Shown here piece after piece: positions 38,701-51,200 of a stretch of DNA of 64,000 bases. The notes under the pieces are model-generated. The model had not been told where the DNA came from. It saw only the letters and a list, made by a program, of their open reading frames with translations, and ran no database searches. Each line of letters starts with the position of its first letter. Position 1 is the stretch's first letter. The position numbers were made by a program, and so were the translations under genes. The stretch is from NCBI GenBank assembly GCA_017163975.1, contig JAFFSR010000237.1:1054001-1118000 (forward strand), given 5' to 3'. The DNA comes from Anastatus disparis (Eukaryota > Arthropoda > Insecta > Hymenoptera > Eupelmidae).

Positions 38701-41700
38701 ACCGCACTTAAAAAGACAAGCGATTAATTTACACACAATTAATTTAAATAAAATATTTGTCTTACGATGTAATTATTATATACTTAAATCAAAATCTAAT
38801 TTTTCAGCGGTATTTTGCTCACCATATTCATATTAGTGGTCATAAGTACACTTTACGACGGCACTTTAAACACAGAGGAAGAAAAAAAGGGTACTTCTAG
38901 CAGCCGTCAACTGCTGCTTTGTTTCTCAGCGAAAAGAAACTTAAAAACAATTTTTGAAGTTAATTATAGTCATCGAGGATTGGATACTATTCATTTGATA
39001 AGATTTTTTTCAATGTGCCTTGTTATCACTGGTCACAGAATGATGCAGTTTTACTTGAATCCAGTTGTTAACAAACGCTATCTTGAAATGGTAAATATTA
39101 ATTTATTGAAAACATTATAAATTTTTAAGAGGACGCTGGATCGCTCTAACCTTTTCTAATTAAAAATTTAATTTTTTGGAAAAATTAGTCACTGTAGAAT
39201 GAAATAAAGATTTATCCGCGTATGGGACAGTAAAAAGCAATATTTTCTTTGATGAGGATAAATTATTTTATCGCTTCATTTTCAAGAAGAGTTTGGCAAA
39301 CTTTCAAAATTAGAAGTTAAGACAGAGAATATGACGTTGAAGTTTCTCAAACTTTTCTTGAAAACGAAGCGATAAAATTAATTTATCTTTATCAGAGAAA
39401 ATATTGCTTTTCGCTATAAAAAATTTATATTACTTTTAATTTCAAACTATGGTGACTAGTTTTTTCAAAAAACTACATATTTTAATTAGAAAAAGATAGA
39501 GAGATCTAACGTCTCCTTAAAGTTGAGTGAAAGAGTTTAAAGTTATTAAAAAAAACTATCAAAATTAATTTTCCTTACTTTATGAACATAACAATAATAA
39601 AAACCACATTTTTTCAACAATTAATTATAATATTTTAATTAATTCATTACAGACTTACGATGTACCTACTTCCATCATGGTGCATAACGGACCAATAATC
39701 GTCGATGCCTTCTTTGCAATCGGTGGTCTTTTAACGTGTTACGGACTTTTGCAACAATTCGAAAAAACTAAACGCATGAATTTTATTGGCCTAACATTAA
39801 TACGTTTTCTAAGGAGTACACCGGCTTACGCTTTGCTTATTTTATTCCACGCTTATTTATTTCAACACATGGGATCTGGTCCACAATGGCAATCAAAAAT
39901 TGGTTTAGAAGCGGATAATTGCGCTGCAACTTGGTGGTCAAATATTTTTTATCTCAATAATTACTTTACCATGGATCAACTGGTAAATCATTTTTAGATT
40001 TTTTTTTTGAAAATTATAATTAAAATAATCCTTACCATTTATAAATATTTTCTTGAGTAAATAATATGCTTAAATGTTAATAATATAATATTAATAATTT
40101 TTTTAGTGCATATTCCAATCCTGGTATTTGTCGGTTGATTTCCATTGCTACCTAATCGGCACAGTATTGATCTATACCTTTTGGAAGTGGCCGAGAAAAA
40201 TGGGTTACACATTGCTTGGAGTGGTGACCTTCATCAGCATATTGATACCTTTCTACATAACTTATGTACATCGTATCCAACCTCTGTTCATTGGTTTCCC
40301 ATAGTAAGTTTAGTTTTGTGTACAATAATAGTAAATTGTGGTAAATTCCATAGAATAAAAATTTTAAATTCTATACGTTGACTATAGAATTCTATTTGTC
40401 AAAGTTTTATATTAGCCTTCTATTTACATCTACGGATATATTCGTTTAGTGTCGTCGACATAATTAAATGTGTCAATACTTTTACCTTTTTTTTTCACAG
40501 CTTGAGGAGTTTGACCGCCGATCCGTATTTTCTGAATCATTATGTCAAGTCACACCTGCGTCTAACAGCATATTTCGTTGGTATTATTTCTGGAGCTATT
40601 CTTTATGATTATCAGTATGCCTCCTGGCGTATATCTAAGGTGCGTAAATAAATAAATTCTTTTTCGTATACAAATTATTTTATGTTTCGTATTTTTTTCG
40701 ATTTTCGAAATATAATGAATTGCAAGAGTTACAGTTGGTATAAGTTAATCCAACTTTTATACATATGTATATATATAGATATAGTGTCATAATACGAAAT
40801 GTCATGATCGTGACATTAATTTTAACTAACTCATATCTCTTTGAGATTTTATTTTAACGATAAAAGAAAAAATATGTGTTTTTTATTTTTTCTTGTTCTA
40901 AATGATAGATGCAATATATTTTTAATAGACGGATGTACACTTCTTATATACACTACATCTGAAAAATTAAAATCCTATAATAAACACGATAATATTTATT
41001 ATTACAGAGATGGTCGCAGGGTTTATTCATCCTCCTCGTAGTACTTCTGAGTATTTATTCACAAAATCTTGGCTACGAATTCTACAATCCCAATTCAAAT
41101 CCATCATCGTTCAAAGTTGCGCTTTATGCCAGTATTCATCGCGGTGCTTTTGCCGCCAGTTTCTGCTTTTGTATACTTCTCATTACTATGGGCGATGGGC
41201 TAGGTAAGCATTATTTTTTTTTAATTTAAAAGGATTATTTAGTAATGAATTTAAAAATAATGAATTTAATTATTTGAGTTATCGGTTCAGAACATTAATA
41301 TAGAAGACTTTGTAAAATGAATATTGTAAATGAATTTTAAAAAACCCGTGAGTCATTTTTAGAAAAGTATTACATAGTACACTGCTAAAAAAATAATAGT
41401 AGCTTCCACTACATCTAATGGAAGCAAACCAATCTATTAAATGTCAAACATGTAAATTTGGATTAAAATTCATGTATTTTACAACGTAATTACTGCAAAA
41501 TGTATTAATTTTTATACAAATTGCATTAAATTTCATGTAATTTTTGACAATGTATGTAAACATTACGCAAATCAAATAAAAATTTAACCATCATTTAAAA
41601 ATTCATTTTAACCAATATACAATCTAGAAATTCTATTAAAAAAATATTGTGTTTTAATGGTACCAGTTGTTTCCATGACATATAGTATGACATATAGTAA

Positions 41701-42945
41701 AATGTATTTCAATGACAAATCTCGTCTACTACATCCATTCACTCAATAATCCAATCGTCGCGTACATATAAAGTGTATTTACAGTGGACTCTCGATACAA
41801 GGGATCGCGATATAAGGGAATCCGAGCTGTTTCTCCAACGAGTCTAAGTATGTCAGTTCCCCCACCAACTATGTAAGTGAGAGAGACACAGTATAGCAAT
41901 AGAATAAGACATGGCTAAACAAAAAAACCCTAGTCTATTCCACACGCATCAGTAGGCGTGGCTACTGCGTCTACTTCGTATACACGCACGTTAAATTAAG
42001 CTTACACTACGAGACAGTGGGCGGAGCTATATCTCTTAACTCGAACGTGTTGGGGACTCTTCCTATAAGAGAATTTCCAAGAAATTTCCTCTCCTACAGC
42101 CCCGTCGATACCCTTGTATCGAGAGTCTACTGTATTATGATTCTTCTTTTTATTTTGACACAAGCACGTAAACTTTATATCTCAAAGATTATGTTAGCTA
42201 TCAATCATTCGAAAATGCTCTTACTTGAAAGAGATATAATAACAAGTTTGTGCTAGATTCAAATGGAATTTTTATTCTTTGATTTTTACCCTTGGCCTCT
42301 TTGGATCGTGATATTTTTGTTTTGATAACTCTTTCGAAGTAAATATGAAAAATTAAAAAAGCATTTGAAAAAAATAAATTTAAGAATATATTCAAAATAA
42401 TTAAAAGTCAATGCATTAAAATTCTTACTTTAAAATAATAGTTTTCATGAAATGAAAATCGTAAAACATTCTACGAATTTATCTAAAATGATTTTTAAAA
42501 TTATTTTTCAGATTTTCATTATAATTTCTTGACTCCAAGATGGGTACAACCATTAGGACGACTAACTTATGGAGTATTTCTTACGCATAATCTTATTCAA
42601 TCGTACCAAGTAGGCACTGCAAGGGCTCCGAGGACTTTTACCGTACACAGTGTTGTAAGTATTAGAAAATTTTTATTTATTTCTTAATGAAAAAATATTC
42701 TTTTAAAATAGTTAATACAACTCCAAATGAAACAATAATTTTTTAATTTTATTTTTCAGTTCTTTGACTTCATTCCAGATGTTGTTTACTCATTTTCGTT
42801 AGCCCTGCTGGTTTCAATAGGCATTGAGGGCCCATTTAGGAAATTAGAAAAACATTTCATTACAAAAAGAGCGACAAAAGTACCAAAGGAAATAAATAAG
42901 CAATCCGAACAAATACCAGTGGTAGAGGCTAAAAAGATAGATTAA
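26785..42945 (+). CDS. NRF-6-like (nose resistant to fluoxetine) membrane acyltransferase
   Basis: Multi-pass membrane protein of the insect/nematode NRF-6 family: an extracellular Cys-containing NRF domain followed by an acyltransferase-3 domain. Ten exons join in phase: 26785-27154, 36125-36357, 37156-37373, 38808-39090, 39653-39982, 40107-40303, 40501-40639, 41008-41203, 42512-42654 and 42760-42945 (TAA), giving 764 residues. A signal peptide lies at residues 1-19 (ends CVYAQ). The NRF domain starts near Cys103 (ACKHQLKRYIDDL...GTLWA) and includes LCVPATCSAEDI. A transmembrane segment begins at about 274, and the acyltransferase core begins at HRGLDTIHLIRFFS with the GHRM motif near 350, followed by many hydrophobic helices. 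Start chosen because the ATG at 26785 opens the signal peptide. Intron 1 is 8,970 bp. Relatives act in lipid uptake/transport in worms, and drop-dead belongs to the family in flies; substrate here is unknown. Confidence 0.94.
30324..30515 (+). mobile_element. tRNA-derived SINE, copy 3
   Basis: Starts AGGTCGTCAGTGGCTTAGTC; A box TGGCTTAGTCGGTAGAGC, B box GAGTTCGAATCCCG, tail with CACCACTGTAAGTC, CCTCCGTCGCTAATAAGC and terminal ACAGCGACGTTAAATAAAAT. Inserted in intron 1 of the NRF-6-like gene in sense orientation. Confidence 0.93.
33491..33685 (+). mobile_element. tRNA-derived SINE, copy 4
   Basis: Starts AGGTCGTCAGTGGCTTACTC and keeps both pol III boxes (B box GAGTTCGATTCCCG), then the family tail with CACCGCTGTACGATACATGT and ACAGCGACGTTAAATGAA. 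Also in intron 1 in sense orientation. Confidence 0.93.
38033..38112. repeat. Short inverted-repeat hairpin in intron 3 of the NRF-6-like gene
   Basis: AAAAAATAATA at the left pairs with TATTATTTTTT at the right, and the GC-richer inner parts GGCGCTCTTCGCGTGAG and GCGCAAAGCGGAAGC are partly complementary. A small foldback of uncertain origin. Confidence 0.5.
39129..39516. mobile_element. TTAA-flanked 388-bp foldback MITE
   Basis: Ends GAGGACGCTGGATCGCTCTA on the left and, as reverse complement, GGAGACGTTAGATCTCTCTA on the right, with direct TTAA at 39125-39128 and 39517-39520. The arms continue to match almost to the centre (AAAAGCAATATTTTCT, TTTTATCGCTTC, TTTTCAAGAA). No open frame. TTAA duplication is typical of piggyBac-type transposition, so this is a probable non-autonomous derivative. 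It sits in intron 4 of the NRF-6-like gene. Confidence 0.8.
41782..42132. mobile_element. pogo/Tigger-like MITE with TA duplication
   Basis: Terminal inverted repeats CAGTGGACTCTCGATACAAG (left) and its near-perfect complement ending GTATCGAGAGTCTACTG (right), bounded by TA at 41780-41781 and 42133-42134. The CAGTGG...CTCGATA terminus is the kind seen in pogo-like Tc1/mariner elements. At 351 bp with no transposase it is non-autonomous. It lies in intron 8 of the NRF-6-like gene. Confidence 0.85.
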
Positions 42946-43050
42946 AAAAATTTTCTTCGAGTGATAAATTTTATATTGTGATATTATGTATGTATATGTA
43001 ACGTATGCACGTACTTTGTGCATAGTTTGTAAATAGTCTTCTTTGTAAAT

Positions 43051-43056
43051 AATAAA
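43051..43056 (+). terminator. Poly(A) signal of the NRF-6-like gene
   Basis: AATAAA 106 bases after the TAA stop, the usual spacing for a short 3' UTR. Confidence 0.65.
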
Positions 43057-43135
43057 TTAAGTTTTTATCATTATAAATTTTGTACTTTAATTAAGTATCG
43101 TAAATCCTCATTTAAAAAATAATAATACATTGATG

Positions 43136-43319
43136 AGGTCTCAACAGTTCACTAGATTAAGTGATGAATTTGCGACCCAAGTTCGAGAATCCCGGTTGCG
43201 GTAAAATGATACAAGCATCGCTGTTAGTTACGTGTGCTTTATTTACAAACACATTGGAAACCTCTGTCGCTAATTAGCATCGCAATGATAGCATGAATTC
43301 AATGACGTTATAAAAAAAT
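43136..43319 (+). mobile_element. tRNA-derived SINE, copy 5 (diverged)
   Basis: Starts AGGTCTCAACAGTTCACTAG; the A box is decayed, but the B-box region AAGTTCGAGAATCCCG and the tail (CATCGCTGTTAGTTACGTGT, TCGCTAATTAGCATCGCAAT) are clear. Confidence 0.85.
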
Positions 43320-43691
43320 GAGCCTAAAAATTTATAATCGTAATAGCGTTACGAATTTCCAAAAAATTTATTTTTTAATTAATATCATATTTCATTTATT
43401 TAAATAAAAAATTTTTTCAGTTTATAGTTTTTAAGTTTATAAAAATAAATCTTTCAATATTAAAAGAAATTAATAATTTTCTTTAACTTCAATAATGATA
43501 TATGCATAATCTATTTGATTAAGAGATCATAATCTATTTGATTTTAGATAAATCATTAATAAACATTTAAAAATGTTTAACCTTTTGCGTAGATGATCAT
43601 ACAAATTTCATAAAAAAAAAGTACTTTATATCATGAAAAATATTTTCATTGTTCATAATTTAATATTTATGAAGTAGTACAATTATTTTTT

Positions 43692-43882
43692 TTCATTTAA
43701 CGTCGCTGTATTTATGTTATCAATTCGATGCTAATTAGCGATGAAGATCGTTTCAGTGTGTTTGTGAACAAAGCACATGTGACGTACAGTGATGCTTGTA
43801 TCAATCGGCCGAGAGCGAGATTCGAACTTGAAACCTCGAGATTACGAATCCATCGCTTTACCGTATGAGCCACTGACGATCT
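43692..43882 (-). mobile_element. tRNA-derived SINE, copy 6
   Basis: Reverse orientation: the plus strand reads TTTAACGTCGCTGTATTTAT at the left and ends with the complement of AGATCGTCAGTGGCTCATAC. B box and tail are intact by eye. It forms an inverted pair with copy 5, about 370 bases away. Confidence 0.92.
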
Positions 43883-44185
43883 CTGTATTATAATTTAAAA
43901 GTATTTTAATTCTCTAGTAATGGATTATAAAAATATTCAGTTAAAAGGCTAATCAAATATTAATAATAATTTAAATAACTTTTGCTTTATTACTTTTGAA
44001 AAATTTAATATCTTATATGGATAATTGTGACTATCTTGAAGTATGATTTCATAATCAAAATAATGGAATAAAAAAAAGCTTTTTAGATTTTTTTTCCTAA
44101 TAAGTGATAGTTTTTGAGATATTCGCTTTTTTTTACATACGTAATGTATATCTATATCTAAATATACTTTTTGAGAACCGATGTA

Positions 44186-44345
44186 TTGTCCAAGTGGGCT
44201 AACGCGTTACGCGGAGGATCTGTAAAGTTAAGTAGCATTAAGCGTGGTCGGTGTGGATGGCTGCTCATTTTCAGGTGCTGACTACTCAGTCTGACTTGAT
44301 TTGCATAACAGTGGTAAACGCGGGATTTGGGGACACTTAATATCG
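44186..44345 (+). mobile_element. 5S-rRNA-derived retroposon or 5S pseudogene
   Basis: Positions 44213-44272 resemble the 3' half of eukaryotic 5S rRNA, including the internal control region: GGATC..TAAAGTTAAGTAGC, ATTAAGCGTGGTCGGTGT and GGATGGCTGCTC. The first half of 5S is not recognisable and the sequence after 44272 is unrelated to 5S, so it is not a working 5S gene. A 5S-headed SINE (SINE3 type) is the likeliest reading; a decayed pseudogene is the alternative. Confidence 0.6.
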
Positions 44346-45201
44346 AATTTACAAATGCATCGACCGTTCCGGGGATGATTTTATATAAGAATTTGTATTG
44401 ATGAATTTACCAACAGATTTTTATGTCTTTACGAGCACATTCTGGGGAAATTTAGGATGGCAAAATAAGAGTAGGCTGTCAACGTAAGCGATAGACATAG
44501 TAAACGTATGAGGGATACTTATAAATCATATAAATCTGGTATAAATGGAAATCAACAAATAACTCTTTAGTAAAAAGTATATTTTCATTATAATCAGCAT
44601 ATACGTTTTTATCATAAATAACTATAATGTAAAATCAATAGAAATTGATGTCTCAAATATTAAGAATTACAGAAATTACTATAAAAACATATGATATTAT
44701 AAATTTTGGGAAAGAGAGGATGTTTTATGTTTAGGAATTCGTTATTAACTTCTCATCCGTCATACACCGCATTGAGACGAGAATTTTTAACGGACCTTAG
44801 AAACTTGATACTAATGTTTGCTACTTGTTTCGATTCATACCAACTTTACATAAATCAAACAAAATTGCATGTATTTTCTTATGTTTCAATTTAAAAATTG
44901 CGTCAATGATTATCTGAACTATTTGTTGCAACTTAATATCTTGTGTAAAGATTTAAAAAATTAAAATTTTTATTGCATGATTATAACTCCAAACTCAAAA
45001 ATGTTTGATAAAAAATTTCACATTGAAACTATGATAGAAACTATCTGGCTGCGCGGCCTTATGAATTGGGAATATGGTAAAAGAAGGTTCGAATTCGAAT
45101 TGTATGATATTTCATCATGAATTATAAATTTTGAAAATCTCAAAGAGTAATCAAAACCAATTTATTCGTGGAAAGAATTTTTGTCAAGTTAAACATTATG
45201 A

Positions 45202-48200
45202 TTATGCATAAATAGTCCTTAAAAGCATTATGAATGAATAAACGCTTTTCATAGTTTTACTAAAACATTGCAAATTAATCGTGCTAAAAGTGCCGACTGA
45301 TAATTTCAGTGGTTTTTGTGCTCTCATCAATGCAAAAATAGAATCATGTAAATTTTCAAGTTCCTGTTTATTGGCAGCATTATAAGGAACAAGTTTACTG
45401 TGGGTCAAAGCACTTGCAATATCTTCGCTTATTGTTGTTACAATTTCGCCTGCACAGCAGATACAAAATATTGTAAATGTTACTATGATTATTATTGATA
45501 TCATCTTATTCATAATTACAGAACTTTGAACCTGAAAGTAAATGATTAGTTTGAGAAATATTAAATATTTTGAAATTTATTTTTATTTATGTATTGTTAC
45601 TACTTATGTTTGTATTTTTATTAATTTTTATATTTTGATACTTACTGTAAGAGCTATAAAGGCTGAAAAACACATTAAGAATGATATAATACTCATTTGA
45701 ATAAAAAGAGGTACATTCATAACGTCGCAACTTTCTTTGCCGTACTGCATTATTTCCACGTGTCTCCTGAAGACTGATGTCAAATTTTTGCTATCCTTAC
45801 GATTTGAATTTTCAAGAAATAATTTTATAAGTCGTAACTCAACGCCAAGCTGACAAACGAAAGTCACAAAATATAAATCGCTGGTAAATAGAGAACTCAT
45901 CAGCATCGATATTAAAATTAACTCTATTACGTATATTATTTCATACCTGTGCATAAATCATGTAAACATTAACAATGATTTTTATTAAACAGACATCTCG
46001 AGTGAAAAAAATTAAAATTTAACTCGTTCAAATGTAATACTAATTTAGGTTAACAATATCATTAGCGTTAATTTTTTTAAACATATTAATTAATTTAAAT
46101 TGAAGTTATTACAAAATGTGCTATTTGTAATTGAAATGTGATACCAATCCTACAGAACTTAGATATTGAATCAAGTTGATGGAACCTAGGTTTCAAGGTT
46201 TATTTTTATAAACTTCAGTTAGTGATCCATAGCTCTAACAACTCACCGATCGATCACTTGATCAACCTAACAACTTATCAATTCATCAATAACCATCTAT
46301 TCATTTACTCGTTAGCCCATCCACCCATTAATCTATTAATCCTTTGACTCATCCACCCAATTCTATCAATCCCTTTATTCATCTAATATAGCAGCTGTCG
46401 TTGTGCTTTATCTTTCTCTGTTTTCTGGCACGAAGCTGACATTACATTCTCTAAGAGTCATATAAATCATATGTTCTATAAAATACAGAAATAAGGCAAT
46501 AGTTTTTTTTTTAATATTATTTTATATTACAACTTTATTTCAATTATTACATTAAAAAACTCGCAGATGTACAATGGTCAAGCGCAAGAAAAAGAATAAA
46601 ATTTTACGAAGATAATTAAAGAAATTTTGCGTAACATAGCAACGGTATAAACATTTATTTGGTTATAAAGTTTTAAATACAAAAGAGAAAGAAAGAGATG
46701 GAATTTGATTGTCAAATTTTTTTATTGATTTTTACTTTAACCTAGTGTGTATTTCGAACAGCTGGACGGCCCCGAGACATAACTCGTGCACGCTGTCATC
46801 TTCGCTACTTGAACTTTGTTCAATATTGAGATCATTACAACTTATTGCTTTGCGGCCATGGCTTTGCACTTGCCATGCCTCGAAATACACACCTTTTGTT
46901 ATTTTCATGTATTTTTTTTTTAAACTTTAAATATTTATTGTTATTTGTTATTTTCTTTTACAATTTATTTTTTTATAAATTATTTATTTAAAATATTAAA
47001 ATTCTTTCTCTTTCTCTCTTTACATTTTCAGTTCGTAACAATACTCCCCCTCGTACAAAATAAATTTAATTTTGTACCTCATCGCTAAATAATTTTATTA
47101 ATTTATGCACTGGTCTTATGTATTCGCCTACACTTGTCGCAACTTTAACTACTCTAACTTCGCCATTTGCACCAGGAAAAATGTGCGTTATTTTACCTTT
47201 TTTCCAAACGTTTCTTTGAGCTTGAAGGTCAACAATTAAAACAAGATCATTAACTTTAAGCGGGTGTGTTTTATTTTTCCATTTACTACGAGTGAGTAGA
47301 GTCGGTACATACTCCTTAAGCCATCGTTTCCAAAAGGAATCCGCGAAAGCCTGTGCTATTTTCCATTGCTTTTTTAAATTTATTTCTTGTTTTTCGTAAG
47401 TACCTAACTTTAGTTCGCCCGATGATGCGCCTATTAAAAAATGGTTTGGTGTGAGAGCTTCATTATCTTTCGGATCAAGGGAAATATGTGTTAAAGGCCG
47501 TGAATTTATTGAATGCTCTATTTCAGCGAGTACGGAAAGCAACGTTTCTTCGTTCGGTGCTTGATTTTTTAAAATCGCGTAAAGGGATGTTTTAACGGAT
47601 CTAATTAAACGCTCCCATGTGTGGCGCGTCCGGTGGATTAAATATCCATTTAATTCCGTTTCGTAATACGTATTCGTGTAATTTAAGAGTGTTAAATTTT
47701 TCAAATTCGCTTTTTAATTCTTTGCACGCACCCTTAAAATTTGTGCCGTTATCACTGTAAATAGCTATGGGAGAGCCTCTTCGTGCTGCTAATCGTTGTA
47801 GTGCCATTATTGCTGAATCAGCTGATAACGTATGTGCAAGTTCAATATGAATAGCCCTAACAGTTAAACAGGTGCATAAAACACCCCATCTTTTTTCATG
47901 TCTCCGACCGATTTTTATTGTAAGAGGTCCGAAGTAGTCTATACCACAGTGACTAAAAGGTCGCAAACGGTATGCTAAACGTCCATCTGGTAGTGATGCC
48001 ATCAAAGGGTTTTCTGGCTTAGCGCGTCGAAGCTTACAAATTAAACATTGATAAATTATTGAACGTAAGGAATTTCTCAACCCAATTACATAATATTTTT
48101 GTCTAATCTCGTTTATAACAGTATCATGATTCGCATGCTGATAACGACTATGATAATCATACAATAAAGGTTTGACAGCGGGATGTTTTCCATGTAAAAT

Positions 48201-51200
48201 TATCGGATTATTATTAAATAAAAATTCATTAATTTTGGTCAAACGACCTTCTGCACGCAAAATACCTTTTTTATCAATAAAGGGATTTAAATTTATAAGT
48301 TTACTTTTCTTGCTTAAAACTTTTGATTCTCTAATTTGACGCAGTTCTTCGTTAAAACATTCCGCTTGTATTTGTCGAAAACAAAATTCTTCAAGAAAAA
48401 ATAAATTTTTATAATCTTTGTAATTTTGTGATTTTTTAAATCAACGAAAGGCGATTTTACATACACGTCGTGCTGTGACTAATAAACCGTGCCAACCTAA
48501 AATTCTCGCCGAGTACGGTAATTTTATTTCTTTAAAGGTTATCGAAAAAACTTGAGCTTTTCGTAATTCCATCGCGTCAATTTCATTTTTTTCTTTAGTA
48601 CTAAGAGACTTTTGTTCAGGCCACTCGGTAGTAGGAAGTCGTAAGAAATTAGGACCTACATACCATTGATTTTGTAAATCTATTGTACTTTTTATCCAAC
48701 GCGTAACATAATCAGCTGGGTTTAATTTCGTTGGCACCCAGTACCATTCAGAGCTTGACGTTAACTCGTTTATTTCCCCCAAACGATGGGCGACAAAAAT
48801 TTGACGTGTACGCGGCTCGGTTTTTATCCAGCGTAATACTGTGACAGAATCTGACCATAAAAAACGCGCATCGATTTTAAGAGATAATTCGTTAGCTACT
48901 GTATTCATGAGTCTTGCTCCTAAAAGTGCAGCTTGTAATTCAAGACGGGGAACGTTCATCGGTTTTAAAGAGGCTATTCGAGTTTTTGCCATGATAAGAG
49001 ATACGTGAGCAGGTAAATTACACATTTCAAATCGAATATAAATCACAGTTGCATACGCTTTGAGGCTAGCGTCACAAAAGGCATGCAACTGTATTTTTGA
49101 AAACTTTTCGTTGTGCGGGGGTGTTAAACATCGCGGAATTGACAGCGCACCGATTTGTTTGAGATTTTCGGTCCATTTTAGCCATCCTATGTTTTCTTCA
49201 TCTCGAATTGCCTCATCCCAACCTACTCCGCTACGCCAAATTTCTTGCATAAGAATTTTAGACTGTAACGTAAAAGGACCTAATAAACCTAAAGGGTCAA
49301 ACACTGACATTATTATTCGAAGAAATTCTCGCTTAGTCGGTTTAATGTTTCCTTTTAAAATCTCGTAAGGTATTTTATTGATTCCTAAGTTAAAGCTTAA
49401 CGTATCAGCATTAGAATTCCAAATTAAGCCTAATACACGTTCTCCCCTCGATTGCATATTGGTGTTTCGTTTTTTCCGTAGAAGTAATTTCGATATCACG
49501 AAGTGCCTGTAAGTTATTGCTCGCCCAACTATGCATGTTAAAATTAGCATTTTTATTTATTTCAATTAAGTCTCGTATTAATTCGCGTGCTTTATTAATA
49601 TCTTCAATACTTGTTAAAAAATCGTCTACGTAAGAGTTCTCTATTATACTTTGAGAAGCCACGGGTTTTTCTTTAGCGAAACTTTTAGCGTTTTCGTCTT
49701 TAACAAAGAGCGCACTACACGGAGATGAATTTGCGCCAAAAATCAAACAATTTATTTCATAAGTATCAGGGTAACGCCTTCTATCAGATCCACGCCATAG
49801 AAAACGTAAAGCTCCGCGATCTTTCTCGATTACATGCACGCGTAAATACATGTCTTTAATGTTGGCTTTCAAAGCAATTGCAAATTGTCTAAAACGCAAT
49901 AACACTCCTATTAATGATTTTAATAAATCGGGTCCCGAATCAAGCTGATCGTTTAGACTGATACCTGATGTTTTAGCAGCCGCGTCGAAAACTAAACGTA
50001 ATTTTCCCGGCTTATTTACGTTTGTAACGCCAAAGTGTGGTAGATACCAAATTCGAGGCCTATCAAGATTTTCGGTTACTTTTTTAGCATAGCCATTATC
50101 TAAAAAACGATTAATTTCGCGATAATATAGTTTTGCGTATTCAGGATCTTTATCTAATTTCTTTTCAACCGTATAAAGCCTTTTCAAAGCTGTAGATCGA
50201 CTATCGACTTTTGGTATCTCGTCGCTTTTCCAAAGAAGTCCCGTTTCCCAAAAATCACCACGACTCTTACTCGTAGATTTGAAAATATTAAAAGCTCTCT
50301 CATTTCTACATTTCTTCTTGAAAAATTCGTTTACACCGAAATTATCGATTTCAAAATAAAATTTTATAAGTTCGTCTAGCTTTTCCGAAATCACATCTGA
50401 TGAATCTATCATATTCGATTTTAAAGTTAAAACCGTGTTTTCCCGTGGAAATAAGGAGCTTGCACGCCCGTGTAGAGTCCAACCCAAAGGTGTTAAAGAA
50501 ATCGCAAGATTAGTTTCTCTTACTCTTCGCGTTTCTTTACAGACAAGCAAATGCCTGTTGTCTTGGCCGATTAAAATTTTTGGTTTTACCTTATTATAAG
50601 GTTGTAAAAAAATGCTCTCGTATTTTGCTATGTGTCTAACAAGCGTACTTGAAATAGATTGCGTAGGAAGTGGTAAATCCGAAACTGTAATCGCACTAAT
50701 TTTTTCATTTATTTCAAAATCTCCGTTTAATTTTAAATTAACTTTTTCGCATTGACTATCAATTAGACAGTTACCACTTATTCCTTGTAAAGTTACAATT
50801 AAGCTCTTGCCTTTTAAACTTAAATCACGAGCGAATTTTTTATCGATCAATGTAATCGTAGAACCATCATCTAACATTGCAAAAGTTTTTAAGGTTAAGG
50901 TTTTACTCGATATTTCTACAGGAAGAAATTTTAATAATACACTTTGATCTAGTCATAACTTTGTTGTTAAAACTACATGTTCGTTATTAAGCTCTGTGCG
51001 ATTGGATTTCGAGTTATAATCTTGTTTACGAGAACTATTTTCTTTACTAAAGCTTTTATTATTTTTCACGAATTTTTTACGATTATACTCATGAAGTAAT
51101 GTGTGATGAGGTCTTGCACAGGTTTGGCAATTTGCTTCTTTGCAATCAATTAATGTATGTCCCGTTTTCAAACATTTAAAGCACAAGCGGAATTTCTTAA

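Larger units (their letters stand above)
42946..45201. other. Intergenic region between the NRF-6-like gene and odorant receptor
   Basis: Contains a poly(A) signal, two SINE copies in opposite orientation and a 5S-rRNA-like element. No gene recognised; the open frame at 44706-44894 has no family character. The two flanking genes converge here. Confidence 0.7.

Noticed and set aside
42017..42256. 79-codon open frame
   Set aside because: It runs across the end of the pogo-like MITE into unrelated intron.
44186..44345. Functional 5S rRNA gene
   Set aside because: The first half and the closing helix I are missing, so it is at most a pseudogene or SINE head.
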